Part shown: positions 50,256-60,786 of the stretch, in pieces
Layout: every line of letters begins with the position of its first letter
Numbering within the stretch: the first letter of the stretch is position 1
From: Firmicutes bacterium UBA1739
GTDB taxonomy: Bacteria > Bacillota > Clostridia > Peptostreptococcales > Anaerovoracaceae
NCBI GenBank assembly: GCA_002315385.1
Contig: DCHZ01000040.1
Coordinates: 1 to 64,000, forward strand
Direction: 5' to 3'
DNA length: 64,000 nt
Made by a program: the position numbers and the translations under genes
Notes under the pieces: model-generated
What the model saw: the letters and a program-made list of their open reading frames with translations, nothing else
Told to the model about the DNA's origin: nothing
The model's database searches: none

Positions 50256-50287
50256 TCTGACCTCCTTTTTTATTACCTGATTCAACT

Positions 50288-50331
50288 AAAAAAAGCACTC
50301 CCAACGGAATGCTCTGTAAAAAAACACAGAG
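50288..50331 (-). terminator. Paired hairpins with T-run at the element/chromosome junction
   Basis: On the minus strand, CTCTGT-GTTTTTTT-ACAGAG (50331-50312) is followed at once by GCATTCC-GTT-GGGAGTGC and TTTTTTT (to 50288). The second is a good intrinsic terminator and could end the rlmD transcript or attenuate the par operon. Confidence 0.65.
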
Positions 50332-50382
50332 ACACTTATGCTGAAGTATCCCTGTTTCAGTACTGATTTTTACCAGTAAATA

Positions 50383-50462
50383 TTAACTTTCATTCTTCGG
50401 ATCTATTGTGTTAACATCAACGAGTTCCAGTGCCACAATCACTGTAATCCTCCTGACATCAT
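50383..50462 (-). other. Two overlapping mini-ORFs between rlmD and the par operon
   Basis: Within the 418-bp gap 50117-50534 lie a 7-aa ORF (50439-50462, after GGGAGG) and a 19-aa GTG ORF (50383-50442, MIVALELVDVNTIDPKNES, after AGGAGG), overlapping in GTGA. Both have very good SD sequences. Apart from these, the 20-aa ORF and the hairpins, the gap shows no gene; the attachment site of the element should be here if it is integrated at rlmD. Confidence 0.35.
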
Positions 50463-50534
50463 CCTTTTTCCTCCCAAATTCACCGTCCTGTAAGTATGTG
50501 AAGAAGTGCACAAAGTGAGTAAATTCAACGATTT

Positions 50535-51896
50535 CTATGTATTTTTTCTTTGTATTAAAACCGCCGTCTCGATATGCTTCGTAAACGGAAAATTCTCAAA
50601 ACTTCGGATGCTGATTATTTCATATCCGCTTGCCCTCATCACAGCCAGGTTCTGAGCCATGGTCAGCGGATTGCAGGACACATAGAGAATAGTGTCCACC
50701 TTGTAATCAAGGATTTTATTGAGAGCCTTCGGCAGAATTCCGGCTCTGGGCGGATCAACCACAATCATGTCCGGCTTTTCCTCCACCGAATCCAGTGCCT
50801 CGAAAACATCACCGGCAATGAAGCTGCAATTATCGAGACCGTTGATTTTCGCGTTTTCACGGGCTGCCTCCACAGCCTCCTCAACTATCTCAATCCCCAC
50901 AACTTTTTTAGCCCTAAGGGCCATAATCTGGGAAATCGTACCCGTCCCGCAGTAAAGATCAAATACAGTTTTTCCCTCAGTTTCCGGCAGAAGCCCCACC
51001 GCGTAGGAGTACAGTCGTTCCGCCGCCTCGGTGTTTGTTTGGAAAAATGAGAAAGGCGTAACCTTAAACTTCAGGCCGAGAATTTCTTCAAAATAATAAT
51101 CCTGTCCCCATAGAGTTTTCATATCCTCGCAGTAAACGAAATCAGCGATATTATCATTAAACGTGTGGGTTATGCCCACAATACGGTTTTTCAGGTTCAG
51201 CGAAAGTAACGCTCTGACAAACGCATCTTCATCCAGAGAATACTGTGTGGTAGTAACCAGATTAATAAGAAGCTCACTGTGTTTTTCACTCTTTCGTATT
51301 ATCAGATTTCTCTGAAATCCTGTTTTTTCCTTCTTATTATAATGCGGAATTCCGGCATTAACGAAATACTCCAGCACTGCTGCGGTAACAGCATTGAAAT
51401 CAGGATCAGCCATAACGCAGTCGGACACTGTAACGATGTCCATGTATCTGCCCTTGCGGTGCATTCCAAGCTCAGGTTTTCCGCCCTTTTCACAATCTCC
51501 GAAGGTATACTCCATCTTATTTCTGTATGCCTCCGTCCTTTCACAGCCTTCTATCCCGAGAAAACCGTCAGTCGGGACTTCATTGTTTTCAAGCTGGTCC
51601 AGAACCTCACGTTCTTTCATCTTCAGCTGCATTTCATAAGGCACTGTCGGAAAGGTGCAGCCTCCACAGAATTCGGAAAAAGAGCATCTGGGCTTCATTT
51701 CATAGCCGGCCCTTTCCACAATGCCCATATTTTTAACTTTAATACGTCTTTCGTTGCACTTCAAAACTCTGACATTTACAGCCTGACCTGTCAAAGCATC
51801 GTCAACCTTCATTCTTTTGCCCTCATAATGAGCAATTCCCTCCTTCGGATAGCGCTGTTCCTCTATTTTTACCTGTATAATGTCTCCTTTTTTCAT
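50535..51896 (-). CDS. rlmD: 23S rRNA (uracil-5-)-methyltransferase RlmD/RlmCD-like (RumA family)
   Basis: 453 aa. N-terminal TRAM domain, then the [4Fe-4S] cysteines in RCSFSEFCGGCTF (about 71, 77, 80) plus a fourth in GIEGCERTEAYR, then the SAM-binding VFDLYCGTGTISQIMALRAK and the catalytic motifs VVDPPRAGI and ILYVSCNPLTMAQNL (Cys nucleophile). Which 23S uridine it methylates cannot be told; Gram-positive members often modify two. Start at ATG 51896 with GAGG 5-6 bp before. Its 3' end (FTKHIETAVLIQR) adjoins the conjugative element; this segment in rumA is the integration target of several streptococcal ICEs. Confidence 0.9.
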   Translation of the reverse strand: MKKGDIIQVKIEEQRYPKEGIAHYEGKRMKVDDALTGQAVNVRVLKCNERRIKVKNMGIVERAGYEMKPRCSFSEFCGGCTFPTVPYEMQLKMKEREVLDQLENNEVPTDGFLGIEGCERTEAYRNKMEYTFGDCEKGGKPELGMHRKGRYMDIVTVSDCVMADPDFNAVTAAVLEYFVNAGIPHYNKKEKTGFQRNLIIRKSEKHSELLINLVTTTQYSLDEDAFVRALLSLNLKNRIVGITHTFNDNIADFVYCEDMKTLWGQDYYFEEILGLKFKVTPFSFFQTNTEAAERLYSYAVGLLPETEGKTVFDLYCGTGTISQIMALRAKKVVGIEIVEEAVEAARENAKINGLDNCSFIAGDVFEALDSVEEKPDMIVVDPPRAGILPKALNKILDYKVDTILYVSCNPLTMAQNLAVMRASGYEIISIRSFENFPFTKHIETAVLIQRKNT

Positions 51897-51924
51897 AATT
51901 ACCTCTTTACTCAAATACAATTCA

Positions 51925-51946
51925 AGGCAGAGAATATACTCTGCCT
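51925..51946. promoter_or_regulatory. Perfect 8-bp hairpin in the rlmD 5' region
   Basis: aggcagag-aatata-ctctgcct, 29 bp upstream of the rlmD ATG. No T-run follows. It may be a 5' UTR fold; role unknown. The rest of 51947-52107 shows no ORF or RNA gene that I can support. Confidence 0.4.
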
Positions 51947-52107
51947 CTCAACACAAATAAATTATTAATAAACTTCAGCCCGATTCCATGATATCTCAAA
52001 AGGCACCGGTTAAAGCTTGCACCCGGATTATCAGCTCAACCTCATTTCCGGTATTACGTTCGCAAAATAACCTTACTTAAACGCAGAATGCTTTTTCGCG
52101 AGTGAAG

Positions 52108-52153
52108 TTCAAAAAACGCAGTCGTAGTGGTGCTACGGCGAGACTTTTTTGAA
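52108..52153. terminator. Bidirectional terminator-like inverted repeat after the mgtC-like gene
   Basis: ttcaaaaaa (52108-52116) pairs with ttttttgaa (52145-52153), and inside it cgtag-tggtg-ctacg (52123-52137) forms a tip. The A/T blocks give a U-run on either strand. It lies 58 bp past the mgtC-like stop. Likely terminator of the leftward mgtC transcript, possibly a dispersed structured repeat. Confidence 0.55.
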
Positions 52154-52210
52154 TCTGCGCTATTGGGAAATCAAACAAGTATTAGGACCTGTTATATAAA
52201 AATCGTTATA

Positions 52211-52891
52211 CTATGTTTCCTCAACCTTACGCACACCCGGAATCCGCCCGATATCACCTATCAGAAAACTGATATCCGCTCTTGCGGGGAAGTGAAGATA
52301 AACACTTAAATCCACCAGTTCTCCTTCCTCACAATCTATGTTCTTATGCTCTCTTTTTTCGACTTTTTCAAGAATAATATCGTTTTTTCCCAGCACAGTT
52401 TCCAGTTTTTCCATAAAAGCATCCACGTTCTCAATTACAACGGTAATCTTTTTGTAACCCCTCTTCACATGCTTGCTTTCGAAATGCTGTAAAATCGACA
52501 GGGTTCCGACAAGCAGAACAGTGGTTGCAATTGCCGGCACATAAAATCCGGCTCCCACAGACAGACCTATGCAGGCTGTTGTCCAGAGACTTGCAGCCGT
52601 TGTAAGACCGCGCACCTTATTCCTGTTTACAATTATCATACCCGCTCCGAGAAAACCGATACCGCTGACTACCTGAGCGGCAAGTCTGGCCGGATCTTTA
52701 TTTATAACATCAATATCGGTAAATCCGTATTTTGAAATCAGCATAACAAGAGTTGCACCGAGAATAACCGCAATGTGTGTTCTGAGCCCCGCCGCCTGAT
52801 TTTTCCTCTCACGCTCAATTCCAACAGCCATTCCGCATAAAACAGCCAATACCAGTCGCAGAACGAATTCAACATTTGTCGAAATATCCAT
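52211..52891 (-). CDS. MgtC/SapB-family membrane protein
   Basis: 226 aa. The N-terminal two thirds are membrane helices with the MgtC signature: GMAVGIERERKNQAAGLRTH, VSGIGFLGAGMIIVN, and GLTTAASLWTTACIGLSVGA. The C-terminal 75 residues (KITVVIENVDAFMEKLETVL) form a small ACT-like cytoplasmic domain. MgtC proteins relate to growth at low magnesium and to modulation of membrane ATPases; the substrate is not settled. AAAGGA precedes ATG. It lies between rlmD and tgt and ends in a bidirectional terminator. Confidence 0.88.
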   Translation of the reverse strand: MDISTNVEFVLRLVLAVLCGMAVGIERERKNQAAGLRTHIAVILGATLVMLISKYGFTDIDVINKDPARLAAQVVSGIGFLGAGMIIVNRNKVRGLTTAASLWTTACIGLSVGAGFYVPAIATTVLLVGTLSILQHFESKHVKRGYKKITVVIENVDAFMEKLETVLGKNDIILEKVEKREHKNIDCEEGELVDLSVYLHFPARADISFLIGDIGRIPGVRKVEET

Positions 52892-52961
52892 ACATGTAAT
52901 CCTTTCACCGGAATTTCATTTCACTTTCTAAAATTTCATGAGAGTCCAAAACCGCAGAATA

Positions 52962-55140
<2,179 letters not shown>

Positions 55141-55149
55141 TTCCGCTCC

Positions 55150-56535
55150 TTATTTTATTTCAATTCCCGTATAATAGTATTTTAATATTTCATCGTATGT
55201 GAAGCCGGATTCCGCCATTGCCCTGGCCCCCTGCTGGCTCATGCCTATACAGTGACCGTTTCCTTTTCCGTAAATCACCAGTTCGTCTACGATAGCCCTG
55301 GGTTCGGAAGAAGCTATCTCCGACAGGATTCCCGACAGAGATACCACTGTATTGCTTCCCTGCACCTCTACCGCACTCGAAGATAGCCGCACAATATTTC
55401 CGTCCTCACCTATTACGGCCAGTCCTGTAAGATTTTTTTCAGCGGTTGAACCGTTTACATTTCTTACATAGTACATTGCATTATCGACAGTTGTTCCGGA
55501 TTCACCCTGCCTGGAGACATCAAAATGCAGAGTCTTCAGCTTTGATGTACCGAGAACGCTTCTTATCTTATTTTTTTCAAGAACTGCAGAGCCTCCCGTT
55601 CCGTTGAACTGAAGCCTGGATACACTTCCGCCGTCGGTTCTTGCCAGAATGCTGACACTGGTAACCTTTCCGACCTTATATCCTGCCGAATCAAGCAGCG
55701 ATGAAAGCTCATCAGCTGAATAAACCACGGTCCATTTTAAGTCTGGAGTATACTCATCAACCCCGGCCTGCAGGTAAGGAAGGTCTGTACCCCACACATC
55801 TTTACTGCTTTCTATGCCGCCGCCGTTATTTGCCGAATAATAGCAGCAAATCGGCTCATCATCATAGTACGCATACATTCCCCTTGTCTCATTCACTGCA
55901 CCGGAGCATTTTGCCACTTCACTTGAAACACCTCCGTACACCTGGCAGCACTGGGTATTACAGACATCATATCCCAGTGACGAATGTCTTCCTATGTTTT
56001 TCCCGGCAAAGCTTCTGGCAGCAACCGCCTGAGCCTTCAAAGCCTCCAGCGGATATGAAGATGACATTTCTCTTGGCAGAACGCCGTATAGATATTTTTC
56101 AATATTTATAACATTTATTATTCTGTGCTTACCGTCAGATGATTTGAAGGGTCTGACTCCGCACCTGTAGAAAACACCTTCCACCGACATAATGCCGTTT
56201 GTGATATCACTGCAGCCTATAAAATAATTGCAGTCATTGGCATAAGAATACACTGCCTTTGTCGGCGAAGCGTCTGTGAAAATGTTCACATATATCCCGT
56301 CATTTCTGACACGAATCTCATCCGGTGAACCTGCTATGGAAGCCACCGCCTGAACATTACCGTCAGCATATGAATATATCTTAAAACCGTCAGATGAAGT
56401 GATATCATAATCTCCGTCACCCTCGCAGATTCCGACTCTTATAAACTGCTGTTCATCGCTGCTTCCGGCTGAAGCAACATAACACCCGCAAAACAGCATG
56501 GTTATTATGCAGATAATCGCTGTTATCCTTCTCAT
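55150..56535 (-). CDS. SpoIID/LytB-domain secreted protein
   Basis: 461 aa from ATG 56535 (AAAGGAG upstream). Signal sequence RRITAIICIITMLFCGCYVA; cysteines in it could be a poor lipobox, so secretion versus lipoprotein is open. The SpoIID domain covers about 140-455: YLYGVLPREMSSSYPLEALK, AQAVAARSFAGKNIGRHSSL, QCCQVYGGVSSE, YYSANNGGGIESSKDVWGTD and the closing GNGHCIGMSQQGARAMAESG. SpoIID is a lytic transglycosylase acting on denuded glycan in engulfment; relatives also occur outside sporulation. The position between ruvB and queA recurs in Clostridia. Confidence 0.9.
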   Translation of the reverse strand: MRRITAIICIITMLFCGCYVASAGSSDEQQFIRVGICEGDGDYDITSSDGFKIYSYADGNVQAVASIAGSPDEIRVRNDGIYVNIFTDASPTKAVYSYANDCNYFIGCSDITNGIMSVEGVFYRCGVRPFKSSDGKHRIINVINIEKYLYGVLPREMSSSYPLEALKAQAVAARSFAGKNIGRHSSLGYDVCNTQCCQVYGGVSSEVAKCSGAVNETRGMYAYYDDEPICCYYSANNGGGIESSKDVWGTDLPYLQAGVDEYTPDLKWTVVYSADELSSLLDSAGYKVGKVTSVSILARTDGGSVSRLQFNGTGGSAVLEKNKIRSVLGTSKLKTLHFDVSRQGESGTTVDNAMYYVRNVNGSTAEKNLTGLAVIGEDGNIVRLSSSAVEVQGSNTVVSLSGILSEIASSEPRAIVDELVIYGKGNGHCIGMSQQGARAMAESGFTYDEILKYYYTGIEIK

Positions 56536-56568
56536 TGTTTCTCCTTTCGCCATATATTATAGCGTTTT

Positions 56569-57576
56569 TTATTTATTATCCGGAATATCCAGTCCCAGAT
56601 GATGATATGCAAGGTCCGAAACCACCCTGCCTTTTTGAGTTCTGTGCAAAAGCCCGGATTGAATAAGATAAGGCTCGTAAACATCTTCAATAGTAATACG
56701 CTCTTCACCGACAGCTGATGCTATCGCATCTATTCCCACCGGTCCGCCTTTAAATCTCGTCATAATTGTCATTAGTATCTCTCTGTCAAGGTTTTCAAGT
56801 CCCAGCTTATCTATTCTCAGCGCATCCAGAGAGGATTCCGTAATCGACATATTGATTTTTCCGTCACCTCTGACCTGACAGAAATCCCGTATTCTTCTCA
56901 GCAGACGATTTGCTATTCTCGGGGTTCCTCTTGAACGCATTGCTATCTCTTCCAGAGATTCCGTATCGATTTCCACATTCATCAGTCTTGCTGAACGTTC
57001 GATAATCATTTCCAGTTCTTCTTTTGAGTACATTTCGAATTTGCTTATTACTCCGAAACGGTCTCTCAGCGGAGCCGTCAGACTTCCGGCTCTCGTGGTA
57101 GCTCCGATCAATGTGAATTTATTCAGATCTACTCTCAGAGTTCTTGCCGAGGGGCCTTTGCCGATAATAATGTCCAGTGCAAAATCTTCCATTGCGGAGT
57201 AGAGAATTTCTTCTACACTGCGATTGAGTCTGTGTATTTCGTCAATAAACAGAACATCTCCGTCTGAAAGATTTGTCAGAATCGCAGCCAGATCCCCCGC
57301 TCTTTCTATTGCCGGACCGGAGGTGATTCTGAATCCCACGCCCAGCTCCGCAGCAATAATTCCCGCCAGCGTCGTCTTCCCCAGACCCGGAGGCCCGTAA
57401 AACAATACATGATCCAGAGGTTCTTTTCTCATAACCGCGGCATCGATAAAAACCTTCAGATTATCCGTTACATTCTTTTGTCCTATATATTCACTGAGAC
57501 GCTTCGGTCTCAGACTTTTTTCTATTTCCTCGTCTGTACCGGTTGCTTCACCGGATACAATTCTCTCATCATCCAA
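56569..57576 (-). CDS. ruvB: Holliday junction branch-migration helicase RuvB
   Basis: 335 aa using TTG 57576, preceded by GGGGGA at 7 bp; the frame runs 17 codons further upstream, but family members begin right before [12 protein letters not shown]+ motifs are complete: [15 protein letters not shown] (Walker A), [11 protein letters not shown] (Walker B), [20 protein letters not shown] (sensor 1 and Arg finger), and the winged-helix end [20 protein letters not shown]. RuvB hexamers drive branch migration with RuvA. The gap to ruvA contains a copy of the ruvA 3' end. Confidence 0.96.
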   Translation of the reverse strand: MDDERIVSGEATGTDEEIEKSLRPKRLSEYIGQKNVTDNLKVFIDAAVMRKEPLDHVLFYGPPGLGKTTLAGIIAAELGVGFRITSGPAIERAGDLAAILTNLSDGDVLFIDEIHRLNRSVEEILYSAMEDFALDIIIGKGPSARTLRVDLNKFTLIGATTRAGSLTAPLRDRFGVISKFEMYSKEELEMIIERSARLMNVEIDTESLEEIAMRSRGTPRIANRLLRRIRDFCQVRGDGKINMSITESSLDALRIDKLGLENLDREILMTIMTRFKGGPVGIDAIASAVGEERITIEDVYEPYLIQSGLLHRTQKGRVVSDLAYHHLGLDIPDNK

Positions 57577-57621
57577 AATACAATCCCCCTGTTGCCTAAT
57601 CCTGCCGGTGCAGGCATTTCC

Positions 57622-57715
57622 CTTCAATCTCGTTAAAACATACGCTTAAGTTTTCGGCGTCGGTCACGCTGGCGCAGTATGCCTACTTCAATCTCGTTAA
57701 AGCATACGCTTGAGT
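57622..57715. repeat. 30-bp near-perfect direct repeat duplicating the ruvA 3' end
   Basis: cttcaatctcgttaaaacat-acgcttaagt (57622-57651) recurs 64 bp on at 57686-57715 with two substitutions. The second copy contains the last five ruvA codons and stop (LKRML). The first is a free copy in the ruvA-ruvB gap. It looks like a tandem duplication or the scar of an element that integrated at the ruvA 3' end. Confidence 0.85.
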
Positions 57716-58308
57716 GCGGTTTTAATATAATCCTGTGAATCCTCAAAATCCTCTTTTATCTGACTTATTACAAAAGCTGCTTCGCTTTTTCCGTATCCGA
57801 GTGCTATCAGAGCTTCCAGTGCCTCTGTTCTGGCATCTTCTCCGGCTGACACGGGTTTTGTATTGCCGGCAAAAACGATATCCTCCGGTTCTATTCCCGA
57901 AATATCTCCCAGCTTGTCCTTAAGCTCAAGTACGATTCTCTGAGCCGTCTTTTTCCCTATTCCCGGAGCCCGTGTAATTGCATCAATGTCTTCGAAAACT
58001 ATTGCCCTGCTGAGATCTTCGGATTTCATTATGCCCAGAATCGCCAGCGCAGCCTTAGTCCCCACTCCGTTTACGGTAAGCAGTCTTTTGAAAATCATCA
58101 GATCAGACTTTCTTCTGAATCCGCATAAGGTCATCCCGTCCTCTCTTACAATCATCTCCGTATGAACTGTTATTTCCTCCTGCGAATCGCCCATATTCTG
58201 AAAACCCGAAATATCCGAAACACTTATTCTGTATCCTATTCCGTTATTTTCGAGAATAATTTCTCCTTCTTCGACGGCAGCCACCCTGCCTCTGATAAAT
58301 CCTATCAT
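57697..58308 (-). CDS. ruvA: Holliday junction DNA-binding protein RuvA
   Basis: 203 aa from ATG 58308 (family length about 200). Domain I opens MIGFIRGRVAAVEEGEIILE; domain II has the two helix-hairpin-helix motifs FKRLLTVNGVGTKAALAILG and ITRAPGIGKKTAQRIVLELK; domain III is the C-terminal three-helix bundle (ALEALIALGYGKSEAAFVIS) that touches RuvB. It binds four-way junctions. An upstream extension of 23 codons in the same frame has no family support. Confidence 0.95.
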   Translation of the reverse strand: MIGFIRGRVAAVEEGEIILENNGIGYRISVSDISGFQNMGDSQEEITVHTEMIVREDGMTLCGFRRKSDLMIFKRLLTVNGVGTKAALAILGIMKSEDLSRAIVFEDIDAITRAPGIGKKTAQRIVLELKDKLGDISGIEPEDIVFAGNTKPVSAGEDARTEALEALIALGYGKSEAAFVISQIKEDFEDSQDYIKTALKRML

Positions 58309-58401
58309 TACTATTACCTGTGGCACAAATCTCTGTGCAGCTTTCCCAAATACTCCTGTTGTTATATTCCCGATCAAAGTCCGTTGCTTTGATGTTATGC
58401 C

Positions 58402-58896
58402 TTACTTCACGGCAAAAGCCATCCCCGCTCCTGCTGAATTGCCGTGACAGACCGCTGCCGCAAGAGCATCCGCGGTATCGTCCGGCTTCGGCACCTCATC
58501 AAGATTCAGAATCAGCTTTATCATAAACTGTATCTGTTTTTTATCAGCTCTTCCGTAACCTGACAGCGCCTGCTTTATCTGAAGCGGAGTGTATTCATAC
58601 AAAGGTATACCTTTGTTAACACATGCGGTAATCGCAACCCCTCTGGCCTGAGCCACCAGAATAGCGGTTTTCGCATTTTTATTGAAAAAAAGTTCTTCTA
58701 TTGCAACTTCGTCCGGCCTGTACATATCGATAAGCCTCGAAATCTCATCATAAATATGCTTGAGCCGCAGCGGCATCTCCATGTCTTTGTCTGTAGTTAT
58801 TGCACCGTATTCCACAGGGACATAACGGCTGCCTTCGTAATCCACAATCCCGAATCCCACTATCGCGTAACCCGGATCAATTCCAAGTATTCTCAT
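58402..58896 (-). CDS. ruvC: Holliday junction resolvase RuvC
   Basis: 164 aa, complete. RNase H-fold catalytic acids are present: Asp in MRILGIDPGYAIVGFG, Glu in VAIEELFFNKNAKTAI, and the acidic pair in KPDDTADALAAAVCHG near the C-terminus. It cuts Holliday junctions symmetrically. First gene of the ruvCAB cluster, 93 bp ahead of ruvA. AAGGGG lies about 11 bp before the ATG, a slightly long spacing. Confidence 0.97.
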   Translation of the reverse strand: MRILGIDPGYAIVGFGIVDYEGSRYVPVEYGAITTDKDMEMPLRLKHIYDEISRLIDMYRPDEVAIEELFFNKNAKTAILVAQARGVAITACVNKGIPLYEYTPLQIKQALSGYGRADKKQIQFMIKLILNLDEVPKPDDTADALAAAVCHGNSAGAGMAFAVK

Positions 58897-59040
58897 ATCT
58901 GAAACATATCCCCTTGATATAAGTGTATCATTTGATTATAGCATTTTTCTGTCAGTTTTTAAACATAAAAAAGAAAAATAATTATTATTATTCATATCCG
59001 TTTCAGGTGACATCCCCGCAGACAATCAAACTCCACGGTT

Positions 59041-60108
59041 TTACCGTTCTTTTTTTCTTCCGTACTTAAAATATGTAATAAGAATGCTTATCATTATAAG
59101 GATACATGCATACCCCTGAACCGGATAAGCATATGTAACAAGCTGTGAGAAGCCAACAAGACTTATCAGATATGCGGCCGCTCCTGTTATTCCGACTATA
59201 ATTACCTTCTTTTTCCTGTTTTCATTACTGATATTCTTGGTCAGACCGTATAAGCAGTTCGAAGAAGCCGAGTATATGGCAATTACCATTATCATCGAAT
59301 ACGCCAGGCACAATACCGGAGATATTTTGGCAGACAGATAAGTCATGGGCAGGTCATGGGTTCCGGCAGCATCGAGATCCGTCATGAGTGCGAGATACAG
59401 AAGCAGTCCGAATATACAGGTGCAGACAAATCCGATCAGCAATCCGACTACCACCTTTTTTCTTGCTTTATCATTTCCCGGCAAAGAACTGATGGTGGGT
59501 ATAGTAACTAGAAAATTATACGAAACATACAGCAGTGCTCCGATAATCCAGTTCGGCGCCAGCGGGCTCATGAACTGACCGGGATGAACGGTATTTGCGG
59601 AGTCCGACGATACTATTATTGTTATCGAAATTGACAGCATGATAACGAGCATTACCGGGATTACAATCGGCATAATCTTTTTTATCCCGTCAAATCCGAA
59701 CAGATTTGTCAGAACCACCAGCAGTGTTATTATCAGACCTCCTATGCCTTTTCCGAATCCGAACTGTGCCGTAAACAGCGAATCCCCCGCTGCAATAAGA
59801 GCGATAAGAATTACCGCAAAGCAGAACATCATTATCACAGAAACCGCTTTCTGTATTAAAGTGTTGTCTGTCGGTGTAATAATTTCTTCCATTCTGCCCG
59901 TATTTCTGATTCTTGCCAGTTCATAAGTCATATATCCAAAACTCATGTAGAGCACAAGGCACAGAGCCAGCCCCGCCATGCCCCATTTTCCGTATGCGCA
60001 GAAGAATTTCAAAACCTCCTGCCCCGATGCGAAAGCCGCTCCGAAAACCGCCCCGATCAGAATAAAAGCTATTGTAAAAGGTGATATAACCCTGTAATCA
60101 TTTTTCAT
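59041..60108 (-). CDS. YkvI-family membrane transporter (APC-superfamily-like)
   Basis: 355 aa, about ten membrane helices. It begins SPFTIAFILIGAVFGAAFAS followed by GQEVLKFF, the GxxFGAxFASGQE start of the YkvI family, related to the LeuT-fold/APC transporters. Further helices include VIMMFCFAVILIALIAAGDS, GGLIITLLVVLTNLFGF and APNWIIGALLYVSYNFLVTI. The substrate is unknown (amino acid suggested by the fold). GGAGG precedes ATG. It is read away from argR, separated by a 210-bp intergenic region with the argR promoter. Confidence 0.82.
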   Translation of the reverse strand: MKNDYRVISPFTIAFILIGAVFGAAFASGQEVLKFFCAYGKWGMAGLALCLVLYMSFGYMTYELARIRNTGRMEEIITPTDNTLIQKAVSVIMMFCFAVILIALIAAGDSLFTAQFGFGKGIGGLIITLLVVLTNLFGFDGIKKIMPIVIPVMLVIMLSISITIIVSSDSANTVHPGQFMSPLAPNWIIGALLYVSYNFLVTIPTISSLPGNDKARKKVVVGLLIGFVCTCIFGLLLYLALMTDLDAAGTHDLPMTYLSAKISPVLCLAYSMIMVIAIYSASSNCLYGLTKNISNENRKKKVIIVGITGAAAYLISLVGFSQLVTYAYPVQGYACILIMISILITYFKYGRKKER

Positions 60109-60246
60109 ATAAACCTCCGGCTATCTGGCAAAAACTCCAAAATTATTTTCTTATTGTTTATTATCCTCAATAATATATTCTCTGCTGTTTAAATTGATTG
60201 TTAATTATTATAATATATCATTTGAATCTCATTGGCAATTATTACT

Positions 60247-60275
60247 TTGTATTTCCGGATTATTTATGATACAAT
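60247..60275 (+). promoter_or_regulatory. Sigma-A-type promoter of argR-recN
   Basis: TTGTAT (60247-60252), 17 bp, then TACAAT (60270-60275), 43 bp upstream of the argR GTG. The ribosome site TTGGAGGTG follows at 60306-60314. The only plus-strand operon of the window starts here. The AT-rich DNA around it may hold ARG-box-like operators (e.g. attgattgttaattattata), not clear enough to call. Confidence 0.65.
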
Positions 60276-60318
60276 TATTTAAATTACCGCGGACATTCCG
60301 CAGATTTGGAGGTGCATT

Positions 60319-60786
60319 GTGAGAAACGAAAGACAGTTGAAAATTCTGGAATTAATATCCGAATTCGATATTGAAACACAGGATGAGCTGGCGGGGCTCC
60401 TGATAAAATCGGGCATAAAAGTCACTCAGGCCACAGTGTCCAGAGATATCAAAGATATGAAGCTGATAAAAACGCTGGGTTCTAACGGAAAGTACAAATA
60501 TACAATTAACAAATCCGATTCCGATATGTCTTCCTCCGATAACTTTTTCGGTATTCTGAAGGACATTGTTATCTCCGCGGTCTGTGCAAATAATATTACT
60601 GTGGTTAAAACCCGAAGCGGCTATGCCGGCGCTGCCTGCGAAGCAATAGATTCCCTGGAGATTAAGGAAATACTGGGAACTATTGCCGGAGACAATACGA
60701 TTTTTATTGCCACCGCTTCCGAACACGACTCGCAGATTATCACAGATTTTATTAATAAGAAGATTAAAGCAGGTGAAAACATTTGA
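60319..60786 (+). CDS. argR: Arginine repressor ArgR
   Basis: 155 aa, GTG start with GGAGGTG 5-6 bp upstream. N-terminal winged helix: NERQLKILELISEFDIETQD and KVTQATVSRDIKDMKLIKTL, with the SR motif of the recognition helix. C-terminal hexamerisation and arginine-binding domain: DNITVV-like NITVVKTRSGYAGAACEAID and ILGTIAGDNTIFIATA (GTxxGDxT). It controls arginine synthesis and catabolism and lies 5' of recN, a pairing common in Bacillota. The stop overlaps the recN TTG start. Confidence 0.96.
   Translation: MRNERQLKILELISEFDIETQDELAGLLIKSGIKVTQATVSRDIKDMKLIKTLGSNGKYKYTINKSDSDMSSSDNFFGILKDIVISAVCANNITVVKTRSGYAGAACEAIDSLEIKEILGTIAGDNTIFIATASEHDSQIITDFINKKIKAGENI

Noticed and set aside
10915..50534. 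Integrase, transposase or antibiotic-resistance gene within the element
   Set aside because: None is recognisable; the element's integrase is outside the window or missing.
50117..52210. tRNA or other structured RNA gene near the element junction
   Set aside because: No cloverleaf or T-loop (GTTCRANNC) pattern was found; only simple hairpins.
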